NCBI GenBank assembly: GCA_003259005.1
Contig: QLII01000001.1
Location: forward strand, 62,001-126,000
Length of the DNA: 64,000 bases
From: Spirosoma telluris
GTDB taxonomy: Bacteria > Bacteroidota > Bacteroidia > Cytophagales > Spirosomataceae
Reading direction: 5' to 3'
The notes under the pieces were generated by a model, which saw nothing but the letters and a program-made list of their open reading frames with translations, did no database searches and had not been told where the DNA came from. The translations under genes and the position numbers were made by a program. Positions 39,227 to 47,513 of this stretch are shown piece by piece. Each line of letters begins with the position of its first letter. Within the stretch, counting starts at the first letter, position 1.

Positions 39227-40000
39227 ATGATGGAACTAGCAAAGCTGGCCACTGATCCTGATGCTATAAAAGCAATAGCTGAAAAAAGTGAAAATTTATT
39301 AAAAAGTTTGTTTGGTAAAGCATTTAGTGAATTTGGTGAATCAATAGCTGATCAAGTAAGGCTAAGAAGATTTAAAAATCAAATAAAAATACTAGAGAGA
39401 GCTAATGAATATTTAAAAGACAGTAAAATAGAATATAAAAAAATTAATCTAAAGGTGCTAGCTCCATTAATAGAAAATGCTTCTTATGAAGAAGAAGAGT
39501 TGCTTCAGGAAAGATGGGCTAAGCTAATAAAAAATATACTTATAAAGCCGATTTCATTAATTCAACAGCAAAATGCAGTAGAAATATTAAATAAAATATC
39601 AAATGAAGAAGCGGTACTATTAGAGTATATATACCGCTCACTTGCCTCTAAGAAAGCGGCATTTGAAGCAGATTACCAGTCTATGCGTCCGGATCTCTTT
39701 GGCGGATATAAAAACGACGAAAAATTATCCTTAGAATCGTCTGTAAATATCTATTCTTTTTCAATTAAAGAACTTGCAGCAAAGCTGAGAATAAAATTAG
39801 ATGATATTGAAACTCAAATATCTAATTTAGTAGCTCTTGGTACATTAAAATATGTTATAGAGGTTGATGTTACTTCGGCGGAAAAACGTAGTGACGATCC
39901 TGAAGATAACGATCTAGATATTGAGTTGGACGTAGAAGATTATAAAAATATAAAATTAACGAAAATGGGATTCATTTTTATTGAGTTATGTGAAAAATAA
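39227..40000 (+). CDS. Abi-alpha (DUF4393)-like protein
   Basis: A 257-residue AT-rich protein on the + strand. The N-terminal helices (LLKSLFGKAFSEFGESIADQ), NQIKILERANEYL and EEEELLQERWAKLIKN match the Abi-alpha/DUF4393 family, which has been linked to abortive infection. The C-terminal part looks like a winged-helix module (FSIKELAAKLRIKLDDIETQI) ending FIFIELCEK. It sits alone against the direction of the phage genes, with its own terminator at 39997-40060. Likely prophage-borne defence cargo. Confidence 0.72.
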   Translation: MMELAKLATDPDAIKAIAEKSENLLKSLFGKAFSEFGESIADQVRLRRFKNQIKILERANEYLKDSKIEYKKINLKVLAPLIENASYEEEELLQERWAKLIKNILIKPISLIQQQNAVEILNKISNEEAVLLEYIYRSLASKKAAFEADYQSMRPDLFGGYKNDEKLSLESSVNIYSFSIKELAAKLRIKLDDIETQISNLVALGTLKYVIEVDVTSAEKRSDDPEDNDLDIELDVEDYKNIKLTKMGFIFIELCEK

Positions 40001-40060
40001 ACTTATAGTCTTGCTGAAAATATTTTTTTAATTCTCAGCAAGACTATAAGTTTATTTTTT
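39997..40060. terminator. Perfect 21-bp bidirectional terminator overlapping two stop codons
   Basis: The arms 39997-40017 and 40035-40055 are perfect inverted repeats of 21 bases around a 17-base A/T loop, with T5 after the right arm. The left arm contains the stop of the Abi-alpha-like gene and the right arm contains the stop of the - strand gene ending at 40052, so one structure ends both convergent transcripts. Confidence 0.8.
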
Positions 40061-40330
40061 CTCAATTGCAGTTGCCATATTGTTCAATGCTTGGGCAACA
40101 TCATTTACTGCATCAGTTATAGTAAGAGAGAATTGCCCACCTTTTCCGAGGCATTGTGCAATAGCTTCTAAAGCAGATGGAGCACCTTTACGATCTGTAA
40201 CATTTGCTTCCTTGTAGGCTTCAATCTTAATAATTTTTGTAGCAATCTGTAAGGCTTCAAAATTGCTCAAATCTGGAAACCGTTCCTTTAAATCTTCTAC
40301 TTGGTCTCTAACATCTCTTGATACACTCAT
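40052..40330 (-). CDS. Small hypothetical protein
   Basis: A 92-residue protein with a helical N-terminus (DVRDQVEDLKERFPDLSNFEALQIATKI) and an amphipathic C-terminal helix. Its ATG shares a base with the stop of the glycosyltransferase-like gene, so it is in the same operon. No family recognised. Confidence 0.55.
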   Translation of the reverse strand: MSVSRDVRDQVEDLKERFPDLSNFEALQIATKIIKIEAYKEANVTDRKGAPSALEAIAQCLGKGGQFSLTITDAVNDVAQALNNMATAIEKK

Positions 40331-41064
40331 TAGAATGGCAGTTTAAGGGTTTTCTGAAATGGGTGGCGTGGATTCTTGCCTTTCTTCAGCATGATCGCTT
40401 CCGACCCGAACACGCCTTGAAGGCAAGCAAAATCCTTTTCTTCCGCATCGATGTTACGATGCTCAGCCTGCCCACCTCGGGCAACGAACGTATCAACCTG
40501 GTTGAAGTAAAACCGCATATCCAGATACGCCATCCGATGTTTGTAGGCGTTTAGTGCTGATATCCAGTAATCACAGTTACATCTGATGTTGGTATCCCAC
40601 CATAGGCCAGAGCCAGCCAGCAGTCCGAACGCGCAACCATTTACCCAACCAGAGAGCTGAATAGGTTTCATTGGATTGTAGCCCACCGGGTTTGGTGTGT
40701 CGGCAAAGCCAAATAAGAAAACACCCATTTGCCTGGCCACGTCTGCCGAATGCTGAATCAGGTCATAGACCTCCTTCGGGTTCATTATGATCTGCTCACC
40801 CCGGTCGGTGTAAATGCGCCTGACCGCACTGATGTCGTCATCGATCATGAACACGCTGCCGAAGTGTTTGTATATCCAGTTACGTTTGGCCTGGAGGCCA
40901 ATAACATGATCAGGATGGGTGACCACTTCATCAGCCGGGTTACACTTTCGGTAGATATCGCCCTGGCTCTCTGGAACACAGATAATAGCATGATCGACCA
41001 CCGACGTTGTGCGTATGCTCGTCCACCGTTTATGGCTGGGAATGACTAATTTGATTTCTTCCAC
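40330..41064 (-). CDS. GT-A glycosyltransferase-like protein (TET-associated type)
   Basis: A 244-residue protein beginning KLVIPSHKRWTSIRTT, then VPESQGDIYRK, IGLQAKRNWIYKHFGSVFMI and DDDIS. The DDD acidic cluster after a hydrophobic strand is the metal/sugar-nucleotide site of GT-A enzymes. This order (IPS-R, VPESE-Y, K-RN, DDD) is what I know of the TET/JBP-associated glycosyltransferase family, which occurs in phages and is proposed to glycosylate modified bases. It overlaps the ParB-like gene by 19 bases. No base hydroxylase is evident in the window, so the substrate is open. Confidence 0.6.
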   Translation of the reverse strand: MEEIKLVIPSHKRWTSIRTTSVVDHAIICVPESQGDIYRKCNPADEVVTHPDHVIGLQAKRNWIYKHFGSVFMIDDDISAVRRIYTDRGEQIIMNPKEVYDLIQHSADVARQMGVFLFGFADTPNPVGYNPMKPIQLSGWVNGCAFGLLAGSGLWWDTNIRCNCDYWISALNAYKHRMAYLDMRFYFNQVDTFVARGGQAEHRNIDAEEKDFACLQGVFGSEAIMLKKGKNPRHPFQKTLKLPF

Positions 41065-41663
41065 AGCTCAATAAATTTAGTGCCGGTTATTACCCGAGTC
41101 ATGCCCATCGTCTCACTTTTGTACGATTTTTCCCGATCGCATTGAAGCAACTCGGCAATGTGGTTGGCGTCAATCTCATTTTTGGCCACAATGATAAAGG
41201 CATCGTACTTCTCCGAAAACTTAGCCACGATCGGCATTTCGGGGGTTTCTTCTTTGGCTGTGGCTTTTTCGTGAAGCTCCTCCAAATCAGCCAGGCCAAT
41301 GCCATAATCTGCCAGATCTACATCATCAAAATATTCCCGAAGAATCTCATCGACCCAATCACCTTTAATGGCATTGGAGGCAATGTTGTACTCCTTGAAC
41401 TCCTGATCAGTGAGCTGACGATTGGGAACGCGCACGTCCACCAGCTCTTCGCCACGTCCTAAGGCCACCATCATTTTGCAACGTTGATGACCTGCGAGTA
41501 AAATACCGTCAAAGTTGATAACGGGAATCTCTACCAGGTTAAACTTTTCGAGTGACTCACGCAGTTTTTTCGTTTGCTGTGCGGTCATCTTACGAGGGTT
41601 GAACTCGTAGTGAAGCAGCTCGACAACCTTCCGTTGTTGAGTACTCCAGGTTAATTTTTCCAT
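41046..41663 (-). CDS. ParB/Srx-like nuclease-fold protein
   Basis: A 205-residue protein with the ParB N-terminal pattern: NPRKMTAQQTKKLRESLEKF, then PVINFDGILLAGHQRCKMMVALG and VDVRVPNRQLTDQE. The GHQR box is the nucleotide/catalytic loop. A linker and an alpha/beta C-terminal domain follow (IIVAKNEIDANHIAELL). Phage ParB-like proteins often accompany DNA modification or methylase genes rather than partition systems, and no ParA is present. Coupling to the glycosyltransferase-like gene supports that reading. Confidence 0.75.
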   Translation of the reverse strand: MEKLTWSTQQRKVVELLHYEFNPRKMTAQQTKKLRESLEKFNLVEIPVINFDGILLAGHQRCKMMVALGRGEELVDVRVPNRQLTDQEFKEYNIASNAIKGDWVDEILREYFDDVDLADYGIGLADLEELHEKATAKEETPEMPIVAKFSEKYDAFIIVAKNEIDANHIAELLQCDREKSYKSETMGMTRVITGTKFIELWKKSN

Positions 41664-41683
41664 TTCGGTCCGCCGATGCGGTG

Positions 41684-42340
41684 CTAACTTAGTTTAAACT
41701 CAATTTCCTGAATCTTGAGAGTACATTGAGCCAACTCCGTTTCCCATTCAATCACCTTACCTGACTTCGCTTTGGGATTCAGCAATTTTCGTTTCAGCTT
41801 CGAGCGCAGATCAATTAGCCGTCGTTTCTCGTAGGCAAGTTGATACTGGCCAGCATCCGATAACGTAGCCAAATTATCAGTCGACTGTTCCTGATCGGTA
41901 GGCTCCTCGGGCAAACAATGATTTCGCTCCAGGTAATATTTCTTATCCCAGATCAATTCAATCTGCGCCTTCAGCTCAAGAATCTGGCGCGTCAATTCGG
42001 GACATGAAACACTGGAGGGAATTTTGTGCAACTGATTGCTCAGCTCAGCCATTTTGCGATTGAGCGTATTAGCCTGGGCTGCTAGATCAGCCTGAATACT
42101 GGCGTACTCATCACCTACAATCTGGCGACCGGTAGCCACTGGTTCAACCGCAAGCGGCTGTATTACCCGATCTGCGCGAGGCACGATTGGTACAAACGTC
42201 GTCTGCTCCTTCAGATCAGCCAATCGCCTACGGGCCATCTCTAATTCATCTGTGGTGCAACGCTTTGCCTTCACGAGCGTTTCGAGCATTTGAACAGCGG
42301 CCTGTTGCTGACGTATTTGTGTCTCAAGATTCATTGACAC
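41684..42340 (-). CDS. Coiled-coil protein
   Basis: A 218-residue protein with three coiled-coil stretches (residues about 3-45, 75-125 and 165-215) and a Pro/Val linker. It lies just upstream of the ParB-like gene in the same direction. No enzymatic motif. Possibly a DNA-associated or scaffolding factor; function unknown. Confidence 0.5.
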   Translation of the reverse strand: MSMNLETQIRQQQAAVQMLETLVKAKRCTTDELEMARRRLADLKEQTTFVPIVPRADRVIQPLAVEPVATGRQIVGDEYASIQADLAAQANTLNRKMAELSNQLHKIPSSVSCPELTRQILELKAQIELIWDKKYYLERNHCLPEEPTDQEQSTDNLATLSDAGQYQLAYEKRRLIDLRSKLKRKLLNPKAKSGKVIEWETELAQCTLKIQEIEFKLS

Positions 42341-42467
42341 AAAAAAACTGGCAGTTGCCGGTTTCTGTAGGACTATACTAAGCTAGGAAGTCTATTTCTT
42401 AAGAAATGACTATAATAAAAAGAGCAGGTAATTTATTAAGAGCTTATTTAAACGAACACCGCTTAAA

Positions 42468-43127
42468 TTAATAGTATAATTTAAAAGTATGGAATTCATT
42501 ATTTCCTGGTATTTCAAGTGAAAGGATATATGATGAATTATCCTTTGACAGAATTTGATAGCGATACTTATCACCAGGGCGACTAATGTTTTTTCTTAAT
42601 TTGTTATTACTTTCGATAAACTCAATTTCGAACTCGCAATCACCAATCCAAGAAAGTTTCAGTTTCGAATAGGTACCATCCTTAAAGTGATCTTCCCAAA
42701 AACCCTTATCTAAGGTTAACTGGGCAATCTCGCCATCATCTTCATAATAATAATACTTCCCACGCTCCAGAAATGACTTACAAGCCTCCTTATCTAAGAT
42801 ACTAGTTGGCTTTTTATCAACCTGGATAAAATCCCCCTTGCTCTTGTACTTTCGATTCATGATTTGTTGATATTCAGGACAATTTCTTTGCAAGCGCGCG
42901 ACGATAAAATACAGCATATCTTGCTGTTCATATTTCCTGTATTTTTTTACTAAAGGGATTATGTGTTGCTTATTAATTTCATCGATTCGAAGATTATCAG
43001 GGCGACCTTGGTTATCAATTAACGTATTACATACTTCTACAAAGAAAGAGTCATCGATTTTATCGGTTTGACAAAGAACTAAATTGGGAATTATCAAAAA
43101 CAAACCAAACAATAATAGTGATTTCAT
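42468..43127 (-). CDS. Exported hypothetical protein
   Basis: A 219-residue protein with a clear signal peptide (MKSLLLFGLFLIIPNLVLCQ) and probable cleavage near Cys19-Gln20. The mature part is AT-rich coded, with a Tyr-rich patch (GKYYYYEDDG) and a beta-rich C-terminus. It looks like a host-type secreted protein carried as lysogenic cargo. Family not recognised. Confidence 0.55.
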   Translation of the reverse strand: MKSLLLFGLFLIIPNLVLCQTDKIDDSFFVEVCNTLIDNQGRPDNLRIDEINKQHIIPLVKKYRKYEQQDMLYFIVARLQRNCPEYQQIMNRKYKSKGDFIQVDKKPTSILDKEACKSFLERGKYYYYEDDGEIAQLTLDKGFWEDHFKDGTYSKLKLSWIGDCEFEIEFIESNNKLRKNISRPGDKYRYQILSKDNSSYILSLEIPGNNEFHTFKLYY

Positions 43128-43214
43128 GAGCGGTGGGATACCAAGTTAATATCTCGATGGTTTAAGTGAAGAGCAGGACTAGGGTTGATGGAAAAGGAAA
43201 CAATATATTTATAT

Positions 43215-43484
43215 TTATTCATTAATGCCTTCAGTCTTATCAGCAATCATTTTCTGGAACTCGCAAATCGCTTCCCGGAATCCCCATGCTTGGTGATCCT
43301 CCTGGGGGTCAAGAAACCAATCCTGCCTGGGCATATTGTCAGGTAAACCCAAATAATCCTCCAGTACGAAACTTAATCGAGCTGCATCAATGCCAGCTTT
43401 ATGAAGATGTTGTCGTAGATCGGTGAATCGAGCAGGCGCAGGGAAGGCCATATATGGAGTCGGTTGGTCACTGCTAACATTCAT
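43215..43484 (-). CDS. Small hypothetical protein with structured leader
   Basis: An 89-residue protein, acidic, with a helical middle (FTDLRQHLHKAGIDAARLSFVL). A good ribosome site (AAAGGATGA) precedes the ATG at 43484. The start codon lies inside a large interrupted palindrome (43469-43583). No family recognised. Confidence 0.55.
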   Translation of the reverse strand: MNVSSDQPTPYMAFPAPARFTDLRQHLHKAGIDAARLSFVLEDYLGLPDNMPRQDWFLDPQEDHQAWGFREAICEFQKMIADKTEGINE

Positions 43485-43583
43485 CCTTTCAGACGACCGT
43501 GTTGAACTTGCATCAACGTGCCAACCGACGTGTCTTGAGTCACGTCGGTTAGTCGTCTGAATTAAAACTGAATGTTAGCGGTG
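43469..43583 (-). promoter_or_regulatory. Interrupted palindrome with inner hairpins around a start codon
   Basis: Outer arms CACTGCTAACATTCA (43469-43483) and TGAATGTTAGCGGTG (43569-43583) pair at 14 of 15 positions. Inside, TTCAGACGAC (43488-43497) and GTCGTCTGAA (43552-43561) pair perfectly. Within those are two hairpins, one with a perfect 10-bp stem AACCGACGTG / CACGTCGGTT. The outer arm covers the ATG of the 43484 gene. It could be a translation-controlling RNA leader or a small inverted-repeat element. Confidence 0.6.
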
Positions 43584-43592
43584 CAAACATAC

Positions 43593-43627
43593 AAAAAAAG
43601 CCCTACCTGTTCATGGGTAGGGCTTTT
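43593..43627 (-). terminator. Rho-independent terminator
   Basis: AAAAGCCCTACC and GGTAGGGCTTTT form a 12-bp stem with an 8-base loop, followed on the - strand by T7. It ends the head-gene transcript after the gene at 43651. Confidence 0.85.
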
Positions 43628-43650
43628 GAAATAAATAGGTCTGTCGTCAA

Positions 43651-44034
43651 CTATAAAGTGCCGCCTGAGTTTGCGTCTGGCTCATCAACGGGTTCTGGTT
43701 CTTCTTCCGCAAAAACTACGGGCGTTAGTATTTCCACTAACTGGCCCTGAACCGTCGCCTGCAGGGCAGCTAACTCCGCAGCTCGATCAGCTGCCTTCCT
43801 ATCCGCAATCTGTTCTTCAGTCAATCCCTCGTAGATAATATCCTTTTGGGCCTGCCCATACAATTGCTGAAGTAACAGCGAGATACCACCAATACTTTCT
43901 AACGGATGCTTCTCAAACGGCGAACCAGCATAACTGCCATCGGTGGCGTCATTCAGCGCTTTTAGTCCTGCTTTAGCCGCATTTTCAAGCTGCTTAAGCA
44001 CCGCTCCAATTTTCTTTGTATCCAACGTCGCCAT
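43651..44034 (-). CDS. Hypothetical phage protein
   Basis: A 127-residue, mostly helical protein with an acidic, Pro/Glu-rich tail (FAEEEPEPVDEPDAN). It lies two bases after the 64-residue gene in the head region. The layout resembles a tail-assembly chaperone or accessory protein, without a diagnostic motif. Confidence 0.5.
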   Translation of the reverse strand: MATLDTKKIGAVLKQLENAAKAGLKALNDATDGSYAGSPFEKHPLESIGGISLLLQQLYGQAQKDIIYEGLTEEQIADRKAADRAAELAALQATVQGQLVEILTPVVFAEEEPEPVDEPDANSGGTL

Positions 44035-44036
44035 GA

Positions 44037-44231
44037 TTACTTAGGTTGTGTAGCCACCACAGGAGCCACCGGGGCGCCGGCCGCTACCGGTTCAATATAT
44101 TCCTTCCCCAACACCGTGTCGAAGAGTTTCGCAAGCGTAGCCTGCGGGGTGTTCTCGTCCAAGCTGGTCGAGCCAGATCCATCCTCCAGGCGAACTTTGC
44201 CCAGGTAGGCTGATTTAATTTGGTATTTCAT
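44037..44231 (-). CDS. Small hypothetical phage protein
   Basis: A 64-residue protein that follows the terminator at 44254 and precedes the 127-residue gene. The first half is compact (QIKSAYLGKVRLEDGSGS) and the end is Ala/Pro/Val-rich. Function unknown. Confidence 0.5.
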   Translation of the reverse strand: MKYQIKSAYLGKVRLEDGSGSTSLDENTPQATLAKLFDTVLGKEYIEPVAAGAPVAPVVATQPK

Positions 44232-44253
44232 ACAATAAGGAAAAACGTGGTAG

Positions 44254-44287
44254 AAAAAATGGTCTCTCTTGTTCGAGAGAGACCATT
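44254..44287 (-). terminator. Rho-independent terminator
   Basis: AATGGTCTCTC and GAGAGACCATT form an 11-bp stem, followed on the - strand by T6. It lies between the tail-tube-like gene and the small gene at 44037 and probably lowers readthrough from the highly expressed capsid genes. Confidence 0.8.
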
Positions 44288-44313
44288 AACTTAAGTGCCA
44301 GTATCAGGGCTAA

Positions 44314-44991
44314 CTAGGTCGTGCTAAGAGCTACCGTAACCGCTGGAGCCAGTAGCGGAGGGTGGAAAGCATACCCATCGCCTTTAAATTTGAAGTCGAT
44401 GGCCAACTGATCATCCGCCTTCGCCCCCGAATCAGTCGAGTCCTCAAACTCTAGTGGTTCATTAGAAGATCCATACACGACGCGGGTACCATCTTTATAA
44501 ACCACAATGGCGACACCCCCTTCGTTAAAGGTCTTTTCCAAAGCGGTGATTTGCGTGGCATCATAACCTGCCATTTTACACTCTCCGGAGACACCCACGT
44601 TTTGGTAACCCAGTTTGCCTTTTCGGTCCGATTTAACCCGGCATGTGCCAATATCGAACGTAACGACGGCCCACGTTTTGGCCCCACAGGGAATGGTTGG
44701 CCCTGCAATACTTCCCGCCACCACATCGGCAGCGGCTGGCCAATCAGCCGTGAAGTCAGAAGCCGCCAACAGGTACAACTTGGCAATACCACCCAGATTG
44801 GCTTTCTGCCGTTCCTTACGGCTCATGTTGGATAAACTAACCGTGGCCATACCCATCGTTACACCCTCGGGGCCAAACACAAAATCATGTACCGAGGGGG
44901 GCACCAGGCCCTGCACTTCTACGGGTGCCACCAGATTGGCCAGCAGGAATAACCCGAAAACAATTGAACCGATAATCCGTAAACTCTTCAT
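44314..44991 (-). CDS. Probable major tail-tube protein with an extra N-terminus
   Basis: A 225-residue frame. From Met46-Met48 (MGMATVSLSNMSRKERQKAN) it resembles phage tail-tube subunits: Gly-rich, beta-rich, with SGECKMAGYD in the middle. The first 45 residues hold a hydrophobic segment (IIGSIVFGLFLLANLVA) unlike a tube protein. Either translation starts at Met46 or 48, or a small membrane-protein gene has been run into this one by a base-call error. It follows the capsid gene, the usual position. Confidence 0.6.
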   Translation of the reverse strand: MKSLRIIGSIVFGLFLLANLVAPVEVQGLVPPSVHDFVFGPEGVTMGMATVSLSNMSRKERQKANLGGIAKLYLLAASDFTADWPAAADVVAGSIAGPTIPCGAKTWAVVTFDIGTCRVKSDRKGKLGYQNVGVSGECKMAGYDATQITALEKTFNEGGVAIVVYKDGTRVVYGSSNEPLEFEDSTDSGAKADDQLAIDFKFKGDGYAFHPPLLAPAVTVALSTT

Positions 44992-45052
44992 GGGATTTAA
45001 CTAGAAATTGAAAATGAGAAGACAAACCAGATGAACCGCATCGGCGGCCTGA

Positions 45053-46051
45053 CTACTTCGAGTTCATGTAAATGTACCGGCCATCGATGTAGTTCAGACC
45101 GAATTCGCCATCCAGGAAGATGTTGATAGTACGGCTAACATGCTCAATGCTAAGTGAAGGTGCATCTACCGTTTCGGGCACTTCAGGCGTAATGACGACC
45201 AGGTTACCGTTCAACGTCCAGAACATCTTACCCGCAGTCTTGAGCCATTTCTTCGCCACTACTTTCGTGTTCGGCAGAGCCGCTAACCGGTATTCGCCAT
45301 TCGTCTGGGTCACAATCGCCTGACCATTCGAAAGTGCTGACGACATGGCATTTTGCAGATACACGAACGTAGTTGGGTCCAGGCACAACTGGGCATCTTC
45401 TTCAGTCGGAACATCAACGTTTGCCACAATCGCTAATACCAGATTGTTGATCTCACTCAGTACGTTAGCCTGCGTAATCGAGGCCGCTGCCGTCGTCATG
45501 TTAGCCGCTGGAATATCACCTACCCAGCCCGTACCCGAAGTTGCATAGCCCTGAGCAAACAACAGTTTAAACCCATCAGCGATATCAACAACACCCGTAC
45601 CAGCAGCGTTATATACGCCATCCCACACGATGTTCAACGTATCACGACCCATACGAGCCATGACCCGGCTCATATAGTAATCCATAGCCGCAAAGCTGTA
45701 AATATCCTTCGGATCGGTACCCTTCCGGATGGAACCGTACATTTTGGTCCACGCATAAAGCGTTACTTCATCAAGCTGAAGATCGACTTTGAACGGACGT
45801 AGGATGCCCATCCGGTTGTTGAGCGTCAGGAAGTTGTTGGTAAAGTTGACCGTTCCTTTACGACCCGGCTGCATAATTGCGCCCGTCGAATCCCGAACGA
45901 GCGGAAACTGATCCACGGTCGGAATGACCGTGAACAATGGGTCTTGCTTGATTGAAAACCCATTGGCCAATTTCTCCTGATAAATCATGGAGTAGTCAGC
46001 CACGTTTTGTTTTAAGGCAGCCGCCAGGGCCGCCATATTTAAACTTGCCAT
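45053..46051 (-). CDS. Major capsid protein
   Basis: A 332-residue intact protein after the scaffold-like and protease genes, in canonical head-gene order. Features seen: an N-terminal helix (MAALAAALKQNVADYSM), an extended arm (PGRKGTVNFTNNFLT), a long central helix region and a C-terminal beta section ending DGRYIYMNSK. An HK97-like fold is inferred from size and context. Codon use suggests strong expression. Confidence 0.75.
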   Translation of the reverse strand: MASLNMAALAAALKQNVADYSMIYQEKLANGFSIKQDPLFTVIPTVDQFPLVRDSTGAIMQPGRKGTVNFTNNFLTLNNRMGILRPFKVDLQLDEVTLYAWTKMYGSIRKGTDPKDIYSFAAMDYYMSRVMARMGRDTLNIVWDGVYNAAGTGVVDIADGFKLLFAQGYATSGTGWVGDIPAANMTTAAASITQANVLSEINNLVLAIVANVDVPTEEDAQLCLDPTTFVYLQNAMSSALSNGQAIVTQTNGEYRLAALPNTKVVAKKWLKTAGKMFWTLNGNLVVITPEVPETVDAPSLSIEHVSRTINIFLDGEFGLNYIDGRYIYMNSK

Positions 46052-46106
46052 GAATAGGTAAAAAATTAAACTGTGTTGAAAAAATGACAGGTCTTATTGT
46101 TGGCGC

Positions 46107-46595
46107 TTATTCCGCGTCGGGCACGTCCACATCTGCCATCAGCAGGGGGTGTTTGGCTTTCAGTTCACGCATTTTCTCCGTCCGTGCGTTCTCTTTTGAA
46201 CCTGTGTCCGACTGACCACCTTTGCCGTTAGTCGAATCGCCAGACAGATTCGAGCCATTCAGCGCGGCTTTGTGAGCATCCCAGGCCGTAGCTTTCGGGG
46301 TCAACGTGGCAATGGTCGAGTTAGCGGTCGTCAAAGCAGTTTTAGTCGTACCCAACTCAGTTTGGGCCGTCGTCAGTGCTGCCTGGGCAATCGCCAAATC
46401 AGCATTGGCTTTTGTCAGATCGCCTGTGACTGCCAAATTGCCTGCTTCCTGCGCATCGAGCCGGTCCTGGAGTTCCTGGGCTTCAGCCGAAAAAGCATTG
46501 AACTCTTCGGTAGACAGTTTTTCGGAAAGCGCTTTGTGCGAATTCCCAAACAGCGTAGCGAGAATCGTCGCTACGGTAAGCGTAGTTTTAGCCAT
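46107..46595 (-). CDS. Scaffold-like coiled-coil protein
   Basis: A 162-residue protein dominated by an Ala/Thr/Leu/Gln coiled coil (residues about 35-105), a polar linker and a basic C-terminal helix (EKMRELKAKHPLLM). Small coiled-coil proteins between prohead protease and capsid genes are usually scaffolds. Its ATG shares a base with the protease stop (46595). Confidence 0.65.
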   Translation of the reverse strand: MAKTTLTVATILATLFGNSHKALSEKLSTEEFNAFSAEAQELQDRLDAQEAGNLAVTGDLTKANADLAIAQAALTTAQTELGTTKTALTTANSTIATLTPKATAWDAHKAALNGSNLSGDSTNGKGGQSDTGSKENARTEKMRELKAKHPLLMADVDVPDAE

Positions 46596-47452
46596 TATTT
46601 TGAAAGTTGAAGTACTCGTTGATAAGCCGTATTCACATCGCCCGTACGGTCCGCTAGCCCATTTGAAAGCGCCTGAGTCGTATTGTACATTTTGCCGGTG
46701 AATAGTTCGTCGGATTTGATTTTGCCTGCACGTCCAAGCCGGACCGCGCCCTTAAAGGCTTTGTTGCTGACATCCAGATCGGCAATGATGCTCGCCATTA
46801 ACTCCTCATCGAGCGGCTCAATGGCGTTGATACGGGCCTTGTCTACACTACCCGTCGAGCGAAAAATCTGCACATCCGTACCCGCTTTTTCCAGGGCTTT
46901 GGACACATTGGTATGCAGATAAATTGTGCCAATCGAGCCAACTTTTGCGGTTGGACCGGTTGACATGATCAATTCCCGACATTGGCTGGCCACCCATATT
47001 CCAGCACTGGCGCAATAATTAATAGCCCCAACGACCGGTTTAATTTTGTTCAGATTCGCTACTGCGGTTGCGAACTCGTCTGTACTGTCGACTGTACCAC
47101 CACCGGTGTTGAATTGCAGAATGGCCCCCTTCTTGGAATCGTCTTCCCCTACTTTTGCCAGCAGTTGCATGATGAATGTGTTGGAGAAATAGTTGTCATA
47201 ACTATAACCCCTGGTCATTGTACCCGTTACCGGAATGACCACCACATCACTCGCTTTGCCGATGCTTAAGTAATCGACCACCCATTTGGCGTAGGAATAA
47301 TCAGCCGCCTGCTGAACGTGCGATGGGGCAACGAGAGCCGATGGATAGCCTAATGGGTTAGGCGTAAACAGGCCACCCAGAATAGCCTGCTTGACCTGCT
47401 GTGCATGGAATTCAGAAATGGCCCATGCGCCCGAAAACAAATTACCCGTCAT
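46595..47452 (-). CDS. S49/ClpP-type prohead protease
   Basis: A 285-residue protein with the SppA-like core: VVVIPVTGTMTRG, AILQFNTGGGTVDSTDEFA, then INYCASAGIWVASQC holding the presumed catalytic Ser, and VGSIGTIYLHTNVSKALEKAG. Members of this family in phages mature the capsid. The order protease, scaffold, capsid is classical. The frame is intact. Confidence 0.82.
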   Translation of the reverse strand: MTGNLFSGAWAISEFHAQQVKQAILGGLFTPNPLGYPSALVAPSHVQQAADYSYAKWVVDYLSIGKASDVVVIPVTGTMTRGYSYDNYFSNTFIMQLLAKVGEDDSKKGAILQFNTGGGTVDSTDEFATAVANLNKIKPVVGAINYCASAGIWVASQCRELIMSTGPTAKVGSIGTIYLHTNVSKALEKAGTDVQIFRSTGSVDKARINAIEPLDEELMASIIADLDVSNKAFKGAVRLGRAGKIKSDELFTGKMYNTTQALSNGLADRTGDVNTAYQRVLQLSK

Positions 47453-47513
47453 GCTTGGCGTCGTAGATTAAGACGATACAAACATCATTGCCCTAAATAC
47501 CAGTTAACAGGAC

